A stretch of DNA of 64,000 bases, from the NCBI RefSeq assembly GCF_003460605.1, contig NZ_QTVN01000007.1, positions 62,001-126,000 of the forward strand, read 5' to 3'. The notes below the pieces were generated by a model that saw only the letters and a program-made list of their open reading frames with translations, searched no databases and had not been told where the DNA came from. A program made the position numbers and the translations under genes. The DNA is from Ruminococcus sp. AF31-8BH (GTDB lineage: Bacteria > Bacillota > Clostridia > Lachnospirales > Lachnospiraceae). This document shows, in pieces, positions 1-8,772 of the stretch (positions within the stretch are counted from its first letter, which is position 1; every line of letters starts with the position of its first letter).

Positions 1-215
1 GAATCCCAGACGAAATGAAGCCGCATATTTTCCAGATGTTTTATACCGGGAAAACAACAGTTGCGGACAGTCACCGAAGTCTGGGACTTGGCCTGGCACT
101 TTGCCACTCTATTATAGAAGCCCATGACGGAACTCTGATACTGACTGACCATGATCCTCATGGATGTAATTTTACTTTTACTTTACCCTTAAGTGAGGTG
201 ACTTTAAATGAATAA
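1..215 (+). CDS. kdpD: Sensor histidine kinase KdpD, C-terminal fragment
   Basis: The gene enters from the left edge already in frame, with IPDE codons preceding the first ATG at 15. What remains is the end of a GHKL ATPase domain: a FYTGK segment (F box) and a GLGLALCHSIIEAHDG stretch (G2 box and following helix), which is very close to the KdpD kinase core. KdpD is the membrane sensor for potassium limitation or turgor that phosphorylates KdpE. Its stop overlaps the start of the response regulator by 8 bases, the usual kdpDE coupling. No kdpFABC pump gene follows in the window. Everything upstream of the G2 box lies outside the window, so the sensory part cannot be judged. Confidence 0.8.
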   Translation, partial: IPDEMKPHIFQMFYTGKTTVADSHRSLGLGLALCHSIIEAHDGTLILTDHDPHGCNFTFTLPLSEVTLNE

Positions 216-921
216 AGCATTAATTCTGGTGGTTGAGGATGACAGACCTATAAGAAACCTGATCATTACTACATTAAAGACACATGATTATAAATATCTG
301 GCAGCAGAAAACGGCTCATCGGCCATTCTGGAAGCGTCCTCCCATCATCCGGATATTGTTCTTCTGGATCTTGGACTTCCTGATATGGAAGGCGTAGAGG
401 TGATAAAAAAAATCCGTACCTGGTCCAACATGCCGATTATTGTGATCAGTGCCAGAAGTGAGGATACAGATAAAATTGAAGCTCTGGATGCAGGTGCGGA
501 CGACTATATTACGAAACCATTTTCCGTAGAGGAATTACTTGCGCGTATTCGCGTTACACAAAGGAGACTTGCAATCACGCAGACAGGTGAACAGCCGGAA
601 ACCTCTGTTTTTACAAATGGTGAATTGAAGATAGATTACAGCGCCGGCTGTGCATATCTGAAGGACGAAGAATTACATCTGACACCCATCGAATATAAGC
701 TGCTCTGTCTTTTATCCCGTAATGTAGGAAAAGTACTGACGCACACTTATATTACCCAGCAGATCTGGGGACGGTGCTCCGAAAATGACATTGCCTCCCT
801 TCGCGTTTTTATGGCAACACTGCGAAAAAAACTGGAACGGGAAAAAAATGGGATGCAATATATCCAGACGCATATTGGAATTGGGTATCGTATGATTAAT
901 AAAAGCCATTTCGCCGGATGA
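208..921 (+). CDS. kdpE: KdpE-like OmpR-family response regulator
   Basis: This 237-residue protein has an N-terminal receiver domain (acidic pair D11/D12, phospho-acceptor D54 in LLDLGLPD, conserved K in ITKPFS) and a C-terminal winged-helix DNA-binding domain of the OmpR/PhoB type. The latter carries LTPIEYKLL and IGIGYRM motifs. Length and domain order are normal for KdpE, which activates the high-affinity K+ uptake operon after phosphorylation by KdpD. The start codon overlaps the 3' end of the kinase gene, so translation is probably coupled. A strong terminator follows, so in this locus kdpDE is not co-transcribed with a pump operon downstream. Confidence 0.85.
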   Translation: MNKALILVVEDDRPIRNLIITTLKTHDYKYLAAENGSSAILEASSHHPDIVLLDLGLPDMEGVEVIKKIRTWSNMPIIVISARSEDTDKIEALDAGADDYITKPFSVEELLARIRVTQRRLAITQTGEQPETSVFTNGELKIDYSAGCAYLKDEELHLTPIEYKLLCLLSRNVGKVLTHTYITQQIWGRCSENDIASLRVFMATLRKKLEREKNGMQYIQTHIGIGYRMINKSHFAG

Positions 922-938
922 TATTCTGTGATATGATT

Positions 939-991
939 CCCCTTAAGCAGACAAGGTAAATAACCAAAATCTGCTTAAGGGGATTTTTTTT
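939..991 (+). terminator. Rho-independent terminator of kdpDE
   Basis: A perfect 13-bp stem (CCCCTTAAGCAGA at 939-951 pairing with 970-982) has an 18-base loop and is followed by ATTTTTTTTT. It ends the kdpDE unit before the sigma-factor gene. Confidence 0.92.
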
Positions 992-1073
992 CTGAAATCA
1001 GGGATATTTTTGGTTTTTATCCGTCTAATCTATGTAAATAAAAAAGCTGGCCGGCATGAAAGGTGGTAACGAA

Positions 1074-1559
1074 TTGACAAAAGAAGAACTTGGACAGTTG
1101 ATTCTTTCTTCAGAACGACAACTATATGCAACTGCAAAAACAATCCTTGCGGATGATCAGGATTGTGCCGATGCAATACAGGAATCAATTGTAAAAGCAT
1201 TTACAAAAATTCATACATTAAAAAAGGATCGTTACGCAAAAACATGGCTGATACGAATACTGATCAACGAATGCTATAACATTGCGAGGCAAAAGAAAAT
1301 GAGTGAGCAGTTAGATGAGTCCTATGTTGAAAATCTGACCTGGCACGAGGAACATTATGACTACAGCGAGCTTTATAAAGCAGTCAATACCCTTAAGGAA
1401 GAACTGAGAGTACCGGTTATTTTGTACTACATGGAAGAATTCAGTGTAAAAGAGGTTGCACAGATTCTTGACATATCAGAAGGCGCGGTACAAAAGAGAC
1501 TTGCAAGAGCCAGGGAAAAACTAAAAAAAGTCGTTCAATTAGAGGAGATATTTGCATGA
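1074..1559 (+). CDS. ECF-type RNA polymerase sigma factor
   Basis: About 161 residues with the two expected parts: region 2 (DCADAIQESIVKAF, then WLIRILINECYNIAR) and region 4 (LREEL..PVILYYMEEFSVKEVAQILDISEGAVQKRLARAREKLK). The size suits a group IV sigma-70 factor. An in-frame ATG at 1056 exists, but the Shine-Dalgarno-like AAAGGTGG at 1059-1066 sits 7 bases before the TTG at 1074. That gives the common N-terminus MTKEELG, so TTG is preferred. The stop overlaps the next start (ATGA), coupling it to the gene beside it, which looks like its anti-sigma factor. Confidence 0.85.
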   Translation: MTKEELGQLILSSERQLYATAKTILADDQDCADAIQESIVKAFTKIHTLKKDRYAKTWLIRILINECYNIARQKKMSEQLDESYVENLTWHEEHYDYSELYKAVNTLKEELRVPVILYYMEEFSVKEVAQILDISEGAVQKRLARAREKLKKVVQLEEIFA

Positions 1560-2992
1560 GATTAGACGGATTAAAAAATGATTTGCCGGAAACACCGGAT
1601 TTTATTCACAATATGATACAGGAAGAGGTTGCAAGACAGACAAAAATAACGAATATGGTTCCAATGAAAAAGAGACACAAATATAAATGGAAAATGGGAC
1701 ATGCTGCAGCTGTTGCGTTAATTTGTATAATGGGAACATCTGCGGCAGCCTATGCAGGAACCAAGCTGTATTACATGTATTTGGAGCATAGGGGGGAATA
1801 TAGTGTTGCCACAGGAATTAATGTGGACGAAGGCGCAAAGAAGACAAAGCTTCCCAAAGAAATAAAAGATATAGAAATTTCAGCCGGATATATTCCTGAG
1901 GGAATGGAATGGATGGATGACTACAAGCTAAGTTATTCGGACACACCATACCTGGGCGGTATTTCCATATCCTCTGTGCTTATAGATCAGGATGATCTGG
2001 GCAAGACATGGATCGATAAAGGGGTTATTGAAAGCGAAGAACTGACCTTTGGTGAACATGAGGGCGTATATGTGAAGCTGTTGGACCTGAAACAGGACAA
2101 ATCCTTTGATAAACGGATATATCTGTTTTATCCGGAAGAATATCGGGTATTCACTATTTACTTTGGCGATGATGTTACAAAGGAAGATGCCATTAAATTT
2201 GCTGAAAATATGACCATCACAGAGAAAGAAGACCTAATTGAAACAAAGGGACTGCAAACCTGGAGTGATATGGTAAATCCTGTGGCAGATACAGGCGAAA
2301 TCAGAAACAAAGTTGCGGAGGATCAGATCACCATAAATGGCATTGGGGATACCATGGCGTTAGAAGCAATGTATGAGGATACAGAAGGAAATACGGATAT
2401 TTCCGATGGGATTTCGGTTTGTGCAGACAGCATTCAGGTTTTGGATAACCTTAGCGTACTTGAGGGAGCAGACATTCCGGAAGAATGGAAAACGGCTGTT
2501 ACAGGTGATGGCAAGCTCAAACAGAACCATTTATCTTATGTTAAATCCGGTGACGGAGAAAATACATTGGACAAAGTTGTAGACGAAGCAGCTGTAAATC
2601 AGAAGCTGGTTTATGCACAGGTTACCTATACCAACAATACAGATGCTGAAATGAGAAATATTTTATATCATGGCAGCCTGGTGACAATCAAACATGAAAA
2701 CGGTTCGTACAGGATTTATCTCCCATCTGAAGAGCCTGGTGATGGCTACGATTATTACATGGAAGATGGCGTGGCAAAAACAGGCTCCATGACATATTGC
2801 AGTGCGGTGGAAGATTATGGAAACGGCGGCAATTATATTGGAGCATTGGCTCCGGGAGAATCTGTTCAGGTGGTGATGGCATGGATCGTGGATGAAACGG
2901 ACCTGGATAACCTGTATCTGAATCTGAATTCAGATGGCGGCTTTGTTGAATTTACAGATTCAATGCTAAAGGGAGGACTGGTTTCCTTCTAA
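1556..2992 (+). CDS. Membrane anti-sigma factor with DUF4179/DUF4367-like extracellular part
   Basis: The 478-residue protein overlaps the sigma gene by 4 bases. A basic cytoplasmic N-terminus (about residues 1-46) with helical character would bind the sigma factor. One membrane segment follows (about residues 50-68, AAAVALICIMGTSAAAYAG). The rest is a large extracytoplasmic region containing the motif AGYIPEGMEWMD, seen in DUF4367-type anti-sigma domains, and a C-terminal beta-rich part. Such proteins hold their sigma factor inactive until an envelope signal is sensed. The function follows from gene pairing and topology; the family assignment of the outer domain is a judgement by eye. Confidence 0.75.
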   Translation: MRLDGLKNDLPETPDFIHNMIQEEVARQTKITNMVPMKKRHKYKWKMGHAAAVALICIMGTSAAAYAGTKLYYMYLEHRGEYSVATGINVDEGAKKTKLPKEIKDIEISAGYIPEGMEWMDDYKLSYSDTPYLGGISISSVLIDQDDLGKTWIDKGVIESEELTFGEHEGVYVKLLDLKQDKSFDKRIYLFYPEEYRVFTIYFGDDVTKEDAIKFAENMTITEKEDLIETKGLQTWSDMVNPVADTGEIRNKVAEDQITINGIGDTMALEAMYEDTEGNTDISDGISVCADSIQVLDNLSVLEGADIPEEWKTAVTGDGKLKQNHLSYVKSGDGENTLDKVVDEAAVNQKLVYAQVTYTNNTDAEMRNILYHGSLVTIKHENGSYRIYLPSEEPGDGYDYYMEDGVAKTGSMTYCSAVEDYGNGGNYIGALAPGESVQVVMAWIVDETDLDNLYLNLNSDGGFVEFTDSMLKGGLVSF

Positions 2993-2997
2993 ATCAT

Positions 2998-3041
2998 AAA
3001 GCTGGTGCCGGATTTTATAATAGTCCGGCATCGGCTTTTTG
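2998..3041. terminator. Bidirectional terminator between the anti-sigma gene and the LacI gene
   Basis: AAGCTGGTGCCGGA at 2999-3012 pairs with TCCGGCATCGGCTT further on, with one mismatch, then T5. The two flanking genes converge here, so it can serve both strands. Confidence 0.8.
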
Positions 3042-3062
3042 ACCTTTTGCCCCTGGTATCTT

Positions 3063-4085
3063 CTATATGGAGTCGCGGGCTATCAGTATTACATCCAGAA
3101 GAGCCTCTTTCCCTGTATATGCAGCTGGATTTTCAATTGCTTTTAAAAGCTCTGAAACAGCCAGCTCAGCTTTTTTCTCCATGTCCTGGTGAATGGTAGT
3201 AAGCCTTGGAACTGTAAGACGGGCATATGTAATATCGTCAAATCCCGCAATTCCAATATCTGCAGGAATGCAAACACCTCTGGTGGCAAGATAACTGATA
3301 GCCTCTATTGCATAAAAATCAGACAGAAAAAAGACCGCAGTTTTTTGAGGAAAAGGAATCCGTCGTATTAATTGCTGATAGAAGCTTTCTCTGGTGAGAG
3401 TGGTTTCTCCGATATTGATAAAACGGATTTTTTTGCTGCTGTTTTTTTCTGTAAGCCTGGCAAACATTTCTCTTGCCCCGTTCCAGCGTGTCTGATCAAT
3501 ACCATAATCACTGGTTGCACAGACAAAGATATCGTGATAGCCACATCCCAGAATATATTCGATCATACGGGAACCGCCGGTGAAATCATCCAAACCAATG
3601 TTAGTTACAAAAGGGCTGCCCTGAGAGCTTCCATAGGCATCAATAGAAATAACTGGCTTGTGAATCAGAGACCAGATCTTATTGCAGTCATTTCGAGAAA
3701 AGGATAAGGCAACAACACCATCAATATTCCATGCCATTACAGTGTGGAAAACTTTATTTACATCATCTGTAGAATACAGCATGATATAATATCCCTGCAT
3801 TTGCAGCTTTTCTTCAATAAATCCGATGATTTTCCCATAAAATGGATCAGATATTATAGAATTTTCATATTTTCTATGTGCATGTATGACCAGAGCAATC
3901 ATTCTGGAGCTGGTGTTATTTAATACGTTCAGTCCTAATTTTTGCACATATCCCATTTCCTGAATCAATTTTTCAATTAATTCTATTGTAGCAGGAGACA
4001 CCTTCTTTGTCTTTCCGTGAATTACATTTGATACTGTAGTAGTACTTACTCCGGCACGATTTGCAATATCTTTGATTGTTGTCAT
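3063..4085 (-). CDS. LacI-family transcriptional regulator of the alpha-glucosidase gene
   Basis: This 340-residue protein begins with a LacI helix-turn-helix (TIKDIANRAGVSTTTVSNVIHG), then the hinge helix and a periplasmic-binding-protein-like effector domain ending in the typical GFDDITYARLTVPRLTTIHQ. It is transcribed away from the GH31 gene. Two near-identical palindromes with a central TA step lie in the 279-base gap, as expected for its operators. The natural inducer is probably an alpha-glucoside such as maltose or isomaltose, inferred only from the neighbouring enzyme. Confidence 0.88.
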   Translation of the reverse strand: MTTIKDIANRAGVSTTTVSNVIHGKTKKVSPATIELIEKLIQEMGYVQKLGLNVLNNTSSRMIALVIHAHRKYENSIISDPFYGKIIGFIEEKLQMQGYYIMLYSTDDVNKVFHTVMAWNIDGVVALSFSRNDCNKIWSLIHKPVISIDAYGSSQGSPFVTNIGLDDFTGGSRMIEYILGCGYHDIFVCATSDYGIDQTRWNGAREMFARLTEKNSSKKIRFINIGETTLTRESFYQQLIRRIPFPQKTAVFFLSDFYAIEAISYLATRGVCIPADIGIAGFDDITYARLTVPRLTTIHQDMEKKAELAVSELLKAIENPAAYTGKEALLDVILIARDSI

Positions 4086-4182
4086 ATAAATACTTCCTAT
4101 AATTGATTTATCAAATTATAACAAAGCTTTTGGCGCTTGTCAAAAGTACACAAAAACAAAAATATTCTATTATACATTAAGT

Positions 4183-4258
4183 AGGTTATATACATAACCT
4201 ATTGACGAATGACAAACATGATGATATGTTTATTTTACATAAGTTATGTACATAACTT
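4183..4258 (+). promoter_or_regulatory. Promoter of the GH31 gene flanked by two LacI-type operators
   Basis: TTGACG at 4202-4207 and TATGTT at 4225-4230 are separated by exactly 17 bases. Operator 1, AGGTTATATACATAACCT (4183-4200), abuts the -35 box. Operator 2, AAGTTATGTACATAACTT (4241-4258), is a perfect 18-base palindrome just after the predicted start site. The centres are 58 bp apart. Both share the core GTTAT-N4-ATAAC, so one dimeric repressor, most simply the divergent LacI protein, should bind both. Confidence 0.75.
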
Positions 4259-4364
4259 AGTGAAAATTATGGATAGCCTGCGATTTCAGATAAATTACTG
4301 TTAAGACCCCATAAAGTAAGAGTCTGCAGAATTTGTTCTGAAGCCAGATGAAAGGAAGAATGAG

Positions 4365-6356
4365 ATGATCAGAAAATACCGATATGGCACGCCATTTGAT
4401 ACAGAGGCCTTGATTAAGAATGTTGACAGCGCGAATGGAGAATTTCCCTACGGAAAAATCAGTCTGGACAATGGCTTTGATTTTACATATATAATGGATG
4501 AGGATGATATCGTCTATGGGCTTGGAGAAGCGAACCGTGGAATCAACAAAAGAGGATATTGTTATATCAGCAATTGTACAGATGAGCCCAATCATACGGA
4601 AGACAAGCGCTCTTTGTATGGCGCACATAACTTTATCATTATAAGCGGCAAAACTACATTTGGTCTGTTTTTCGATTATCCATCAGCAATTACCTTTGAC
4701 ATCGGATACACCAGAATGGATACCTTAAAGGTTTCTTGTGGAGCGGCTGACCTGGATGTATATGTGCTTGAAGGGGAGTCTGCCTATGACATTGTGAAGC
4801 AGTTTCGTCATGTAATCGGACGCAGCTACATTCCTCCGAAATTTGCTTTTGGTTTCGGCCAGAGCAGATGGGGCTACACTACAATGGAAGATTTTCGCAA
4901 GGTGGCAGCAGGATACCGTGAGAATCATATCCCATTAGACATGATCTATATGGATATTGATTATATGGATGCTTATAAGGACTTCACCGTAAACCCGGAA
5001 AATTTCCCTGATTTTCCTGCATTTGTAAAGGAAATGAAAGAACAGGATCTTTATCTGATCCCTATCATTGATGCTGGTGTGAAGGTTGAAAATGGCTATG
5101 ATGTTTACGAGGAAGGGGTAGAAAACCGTTACTTCTGTCAGAGAGAGGACGGAAGTGACTTCGTTGCGGCAGTATGGCCTGGGGATACCCATTTTCCAGA
5201 CGTTCTAAATCAGGATGCCAGAAGGTGGTTCGGGGACAAATACCGTATTCTTATTGACCAGGGCATCGAAGGTTTCTGGAACGACATGAACGAGCCGGCT
5301 ATTTTTTATTCCTCTGAGGGACTGGAAGAGGCAAAAAAGCTTGCCGGAGAATTTGCACAGGATCAGGATGGCAGGATTCATGTCTGGGAAATGCAGGGCA
5401 AACTAAACGGGATTGCCAATAATTCAGAGGATTACTGTAGATTTTATCACAATGTAAATGGTGAAAAGATCCGTCATGATAAGGTACACAATCTCTTCGG
5501 CTATAACATGACAAGAGCAGCCGGAGAAGCCTTCCGGCGTATTGATCCGCAAAAGCGCTTCCTGATGTTTTCCAGATCCTCCTATATCGGAATGCACCGC
5601 TACGGTGGAATCTGGATGGGAGATAACAAGTCCTGGTGGTCACATATTCTTCTGAACCTGAAAATGCTTCCGTCTTTGAATATGTGCGGCTTTTTGTATA
5701 CAGGTGCGGATCTTGGAGGATTTGGTGCAGATACAACCAGAGATCTGGTGCTTCGCCATATGGCACTTGGTGTGTTTACGCCTCTTATGCGAAACCATGC
5801 AGCTCTTGGAACAAGAGAGCAGGAATGCTACCAGTTTGAGGATATTGAGGATTTTCGCAATGTTGTAAATGTCAGATACCGCCTGGTACCGTATCTGTAC
5901 AGTGAGTACATGAAGGCTGCATTAAATGATGATATGTATTTTAAACCTCTTGGCTTCGTTTACCCGGATGACAAGATGGCGGTCCGGATAGAGGATCAGC
6001 TGATTCTTGGAAACGAGATTATGATCGCTCCTGTTTACCAGCAGAATGCAAGAGGACGATACGTATATCTGCCTGAGGAAATGAAGTTTGTAAAATTCCT
6101 TGCCGATGGAACTATTTCGGAAGAGGTTCTGCAAAAAGGTGTTCATTATGTAGACATTGCATTAAATGAGGTTCCTCTCTTTATCCGCAATCACAAATGT
6201 ATCCCTGTTGCTGAAGCCGCCCAGTGCGTAAAGGACATTGACACAGCAAAGCTGCAGCTTCTTGGCTATGATGGCAGCAGCTATCTTCTGTACGAGGATG
6301 ATGGAATCCATAAGGAATATGAAAACCCGGAGAATTACAGGAAATTAACAAAATAA
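4365..6356 (+). CDS. Glycoside hydrolase family 31 alpha-glucosidase
   Basis: A 663-residue cytoplasmic enzyme (no signal peptide). It shows the GH31 order: N-terminal beta-sandwich, GFGQSRWGYTTM, IPLDMIYMDIDYM, and the catalytic signature GFWNDMNEPAIF, whose aspartate D307 is the expected nucleophile. RSSYIGMHRYGGIWMGDN follows and then the C-terminal sandwich. It would release glucose from alpha-linked oligosaccharides. GH31 also contains alpha-xylosidases and other activities, so the exact substrate is open. The ribosome site GAAAGGAAG precedes the ATG. The divergent LacI gene and paired operators point to substrate-induced expression. No sugar transporter lies beside it. Confidence 0.9.
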   Translation: MIRKYRYGTPFDTEALIKNVDSANGEFPYGKISLDNGFDFTYIMDEDDIVYGLGEANRGINKRGYCYISNCTDEPNHTEDKRSLYGAHNFIIISGKTTFGLFFDYPSAITFDIGYTRMDTLKVSCGAADLDVYVLEGESAYDIVKQFRHVIGRSYIPPKFAFGFGQSRWGYTTMEDFRKVAAGYRENHIPLDMIYMDIDYMDAYKDFTVNPENFPDFPAFVKEMKEQDLYLIPIIDAGVKVENGYDVYEEGVENRYFCQREDGSDFVAAVWPGDTHFPDVLNQDARRWFGDKYRILIDQGIEGFWNDMNEPAIFYSSEGLEEAKKLAGEFAQDQDGRIHVWEMQGKLNGIANNSEDYCRFYHNVNGEKIRHDKVHNLFGYNMTRAAGEAFRRIDPQKRFLMFSRSSYIGMHRYGGIWMGDNKSWWSHILLNLKMLPSLNMCGFLYTGADLGGFGADTTRDLVLRHMALGVFTPLMRNHAALGTREQECYQFEDIEDFRNVVNVRYRLVPYLYSEYMKAALNDDMYFKPLGFVYPDDKMAVRIEDQLILGNEIMIAPVYQQNARGRYVYLPEEMKFVKFLADGTISEEVLQKGVHYVDIALNEVPLFIRNHKCIPVAEAAQCVKDIDTAKLQLLGYDGSSYLLYEDDGIHKEYENPENYRKLTK

Positions 6357-6389
6357 GCAGGTGCTTAGTGAAGCAGTTGTTACCAGGAC

Positions 6390-6567
6390 GTGAGTTCACA
6401 ATGTATATTCATCGCAGGTCGTCGCAACACTTCGCCGAGCTAACTGCCAACTGCGACTAAACATCTCAGGAGAGCCTTCGATGTTAAGTCTTCGTAGACA
6501 GTGGATCTCGTCTCCGTTAAGAGCGCTCCTGAAATGACCTGCTCACGAATATACATTGTGAACTCAC
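6390..6567 (+). repeat. 178-bp palindromic repeat element, copy 1
   Basis: It is bounded by imperfect terminal inverted repeats of about 31 bases starting GTGAGTTCACAATGTAT. Further inverted pairs lie inside (CTCAGGAGAGC against GCGCTCCTGA). A second copy of the same length, 38161-38338, lies in opposite orientation with only five mismatches by my count. A 5' flank resembling TTAGTGAAGCA is also shared. It has no coding capacity and looks like a MITE or a palindromic RNA-type repeat. Confidence 0.8.
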
Positions 6568-6645
6568 TGGTTTCATCTACTGCAGATGCAATCTGCTGGC
6601 AACAAGCTTGAAAAAAGCATATGTCCGCTATTATGGCGAACTGCT

Positions 6646-6811
6646 CTAGAGCGTGTTTGAAAAATCATTCCCACAATCTGCACGCCCCACTTTGCGGTAT
6701 ATTTTGCCCGAATTCAGTTGCCGTAGCCCGCTACGGCGCCCTCATCCGGACAAAATCTCCCACAAATTGTGACGCACATCTTGCAGAAAGCCTTTTTCAA
6801 ACACGCTCTAG
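6646..6811. mobile_element. MITE-like element with CTAGAGCGTGTTTGAAAAA terminal inverted repeats
   Basis: The ends CTAGAGCGTGTTTGA and TCAAACACGCTCTAG are perfect inverted repeats, and the inverted match continues inside with a central GCCGTAGcccgCTACGGC hairpin. At 166 bp it is non-coding. Its right end merges into the ribosome-binding site of the next small gene. A shortened relative lies at 43111-43174. The 79 bases between the two elements here show nothing recognisable. Confidence 0.75.
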
Positions 6812-6823
6812 GAGGTGGAAAGA

Positions 6824-6976
6824 ATGAATTGGAAAGAATTATGGATGACACTTTTTGGAACCTGTGAATGGCTCGGACTCAATATGGGATTCTGGGTATC
6901 TATGGCTGCTGTGCTGCTGATTGTGATTATCATGAATGCCATATTCTGGGGAATGAAAACAAACCGCTGCAAATAG
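6824..6976 (+). CDS. 50-residue single-pass membrane protein next to cstA
   Basis: An excellent AGGAGGTGG ribosome site (6810-6818) precedes ATG. The peptide runs MNWKELWMTLFG... and has one hydrophobic helix (about residues 22-43, rich in Val/Ile/Met) and a short basic tail. It converges on the CstA transporter gene and shares a bidirectional terminator with it. Its consistent initiation signal and membrane character suggest a real gene, possibly an accessory subunit of the transporter. That role is inferred only from proximity. A MITE-like element sits directly upstream, so its native promoter may have been displaced. Confidence 0.6.
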   Translation: MNWKELWMTLFGTCEWLGLNMGFWVSMAAVLLIVIIMNAIFWGMKTNRCK

Positions 6977-6992
6977 CTGCAGCGGTTTGTTT
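6958..6992. terminator. Bidirectional terminator between the 50-residue gene and cstA
   Basis: AACAAACCGCTGCA (6958-6971) pairs perfectly with TGCAGCGGTTTGTT (6978-6991). The left arm overlaps the last codons of the small gene, which is common for compact bidirectional terminators. Confidence 0.85.
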
Positions 6993-7028
6993 GAAGAAAT
7001 CTGTCAGTCTATGCTGATTTTACTGATT

Positions 7029-8720
7029 TTACTGCTTTTTAACCTCTGGTTTTTCCAAAAGCTTTTTAATACCCTGGATTGCTACCAGTACGCCAAGTAT
7101 TAACAGCAGGACTGCAAATATCAGCTGTAAAGAATTTCCAAGATCAAGACCGGTGGTAACAAATGCCTTGGAAAGCTTTACAATTGTCATGCCAAGTGCT
7201 GTAAAGGTTACTGCCATCATGAATACCATTGGAACCCAGAGCATCCAGCCCTGACGTTTTGTCTTCTTTAAAAATACTGCACAGGCTACAAGCGCAAGCA
7301 CAGATAACAGCTGGTTTGCAGAACCAAACAATGGCCAGATTTCTGCGTAACCCACTTTTGTAAGCAGATAGGCCAGTACAAGTGTGATAATCGTTGCAAA
7401 ATATTTATTAGTCATCACCTTTAAAAACGGGTTCATATTTTCTTCATCTGTATCAGAATCAAGGAAAAACTCCTGGAAAGAGAGACGTCCTACTCGTGCT
7501 ACAGAGTCAAGTGATGTCAGTGCAAATGCAGATACGGCAAGGTTAATTAATGTAAACACTAATGAATGGGACAAACCAATTACAGAAAGGAAATTTGCAA
7601 TTGCACCTGCAAAAATCTGCGGCTGGGTTGTCAGTCCTTGTGCTGCCGCCTCACCATCTGCAAAAGATGCTACTGCAATCAGTGCGATGATGGCAAGCAT
7701 GCTTTCCATGAGCATTGCGCCAAATGAAACAGGGAGCATGTTCTTTTCATTTTTTATCTGTTTGGATGCAGTACCTGAGGATACCAGGGAATGGAACCCA
7801 GAAACCGCACCACAGGCAATGGTTACGAATAGAATCGGAAACATATACTGTCCATCAACATTAAAGCTTGTAAAAGCTTTTAGATTACAGGAAGGATTAG
7901 CAACAAATACACCAATTACCGCACCCACAATCATAAAAATAAGCAGATAACTGTTCAGATAATCACGTGGCTGAAGCAATGCCCATACAGGTGCAACACT
8001 GGCTACCAGGATGTATGCAAATATAATAAGGTGCCAGGTTCCAAGACTTATATACATCGGGAATTTAAGTCCCAGTGCAATTGCGGCTACCAGTAATACA
8101 ATCGCAAATGCTGTATTGATCCATTTATTGAATCTTGTGTATTTCAGGAAAAATCCAAGTCCAACAGCTTCTATTATGAATAACATGGAGGTAGTTGCGA
8201 CAGCTCCGTTTGCGGCTACCTTTGTAACTTCGCCTGCGTCGTTTGCGGCAAATCCATTAAAGGTTCCTGCTACTACGTCTGCGAATGCTGCAACAACCAG
8301 AATACAGAACAACCAGCAGAATAAAAGGAATAATTTTTTTCCTAATTTTCCAATATATGCTTCGATGATATACCCGATTGTACGTCCTTTGTTCTTTACA
8401 GATGCATACATGGAAGCAAAATCCTGAACTGCACCAAAAAATACACCGCCAATCAGAATCCACAGCATAACTGGAAGCCAACCAAAAATTGCAGCCTGGA
8501 TAGGTCCGTTGATCGGGCCTGCACCTGCAATTGAGGCAAACTGATGTCCGAATACAACATTAGTATCTGCAGGTACATAATCAACTCCGTCCTCCATCTC
8601 ATATGCCGGAGTTTTTGCTTTTGGATCAATTCCCCATTTGTTCTGCAGATAGCGGCCATACAGAAGATATGCGCCACCCAGAACTACAATGGCAATCACC
8701 ATCATCATAATTCCACTCAT
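7029..8720 (-). CDS. cstA: Carbon starvation protein CstA-family peptide/pyruvate transporter
   Basis: About 563 residues and strongly hydrophobic, with more than a dozen membrane segments. CstA signatures are present: PTNVVFGHQFASIAGAGPINGPIQAAIFGW near the N-terminus, GAVSGFHSLVSSGTASKQI in the middle and WPLFGSANQLLSVLAL near the end. CstA proteins import peptides or pyruvate during carbon limitation. An earlier in-frame start at 8780 would add 20 residues. The GAGGAG site 7 bases before the codon at 8720 favours MSGIMMMVIAIVV as the real N-terminus. The upstream untranslated region holds a perfect 15-base palindrome. Confidence 0.9.
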   Translation of the reverse strand: MSGIMMMVIAIVVLGGAYLLYGRYLQNKWGIDPKAKTPAYEMEDGVDYVPADTNVVFGHQFASIAGAGPINGPIQAAIFGWLPVMLWILIGGVFFGAVQDFASMYASVKNKGRTIGYIIEAYIGKLGKKLFLLFCWLFCILVVAAFADVVAGTFNGFAANDAGEVTKVAANGAVATTSMLFIIEAVGLGFFLKYTRFNKWINTAFAIVLLVAAIALGLKFPMYISLGTWHLIIFAYILVASVAPVWALLQPRDYLNSYLLIFMIVGAVIGVFVANPSCNLKAFTSFNVDGQYMFPILFVTIACGAVSGFHSLVSSGTASKQIKNEKNMLPVSFGAMLMESMLAIIALIAVASFADGEAAAQGLTTQPQIFAGAIANFLSVIGLSHSLVFTLINLAVSAFALTSLDSVARVGRLSFQEFFLDSDTDEENMNPFLKVMTNKYFATIITLVLAYLLTKVGYAEIWPLFGSANQLLSVLALVACAVFLKKTKRQGWMLWVPMVFMMAVTFTALGMTIVKLSKAFVTTGLDLGNSLQLIFAVLLLILGVLVAIQGIKKLLEKPEVKKQ

Positions 8721-8772
8721 AATCTTTCTCCTCGTCTTTCTTTGAATATAGAATATATTAAAAACGCCCTTG

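Noticed and set aside
2373..2582. Second frame inside the anti-sigma gene
   Set aside because: Lies within a confident gene in another frame, without an initiation signal.
5299..5766. Long minus-strand frame inside the alpha-glucosidase gene
   Set aside because: Shadow of a strongly supported GH31 gene; composition is not protein-like and there is no ribosome site.
6621..6827. 68-codon plus-strand frame over the MITE-like element
   Set aside because: The frame covers terminal inverted repeats and has no ribosome site.
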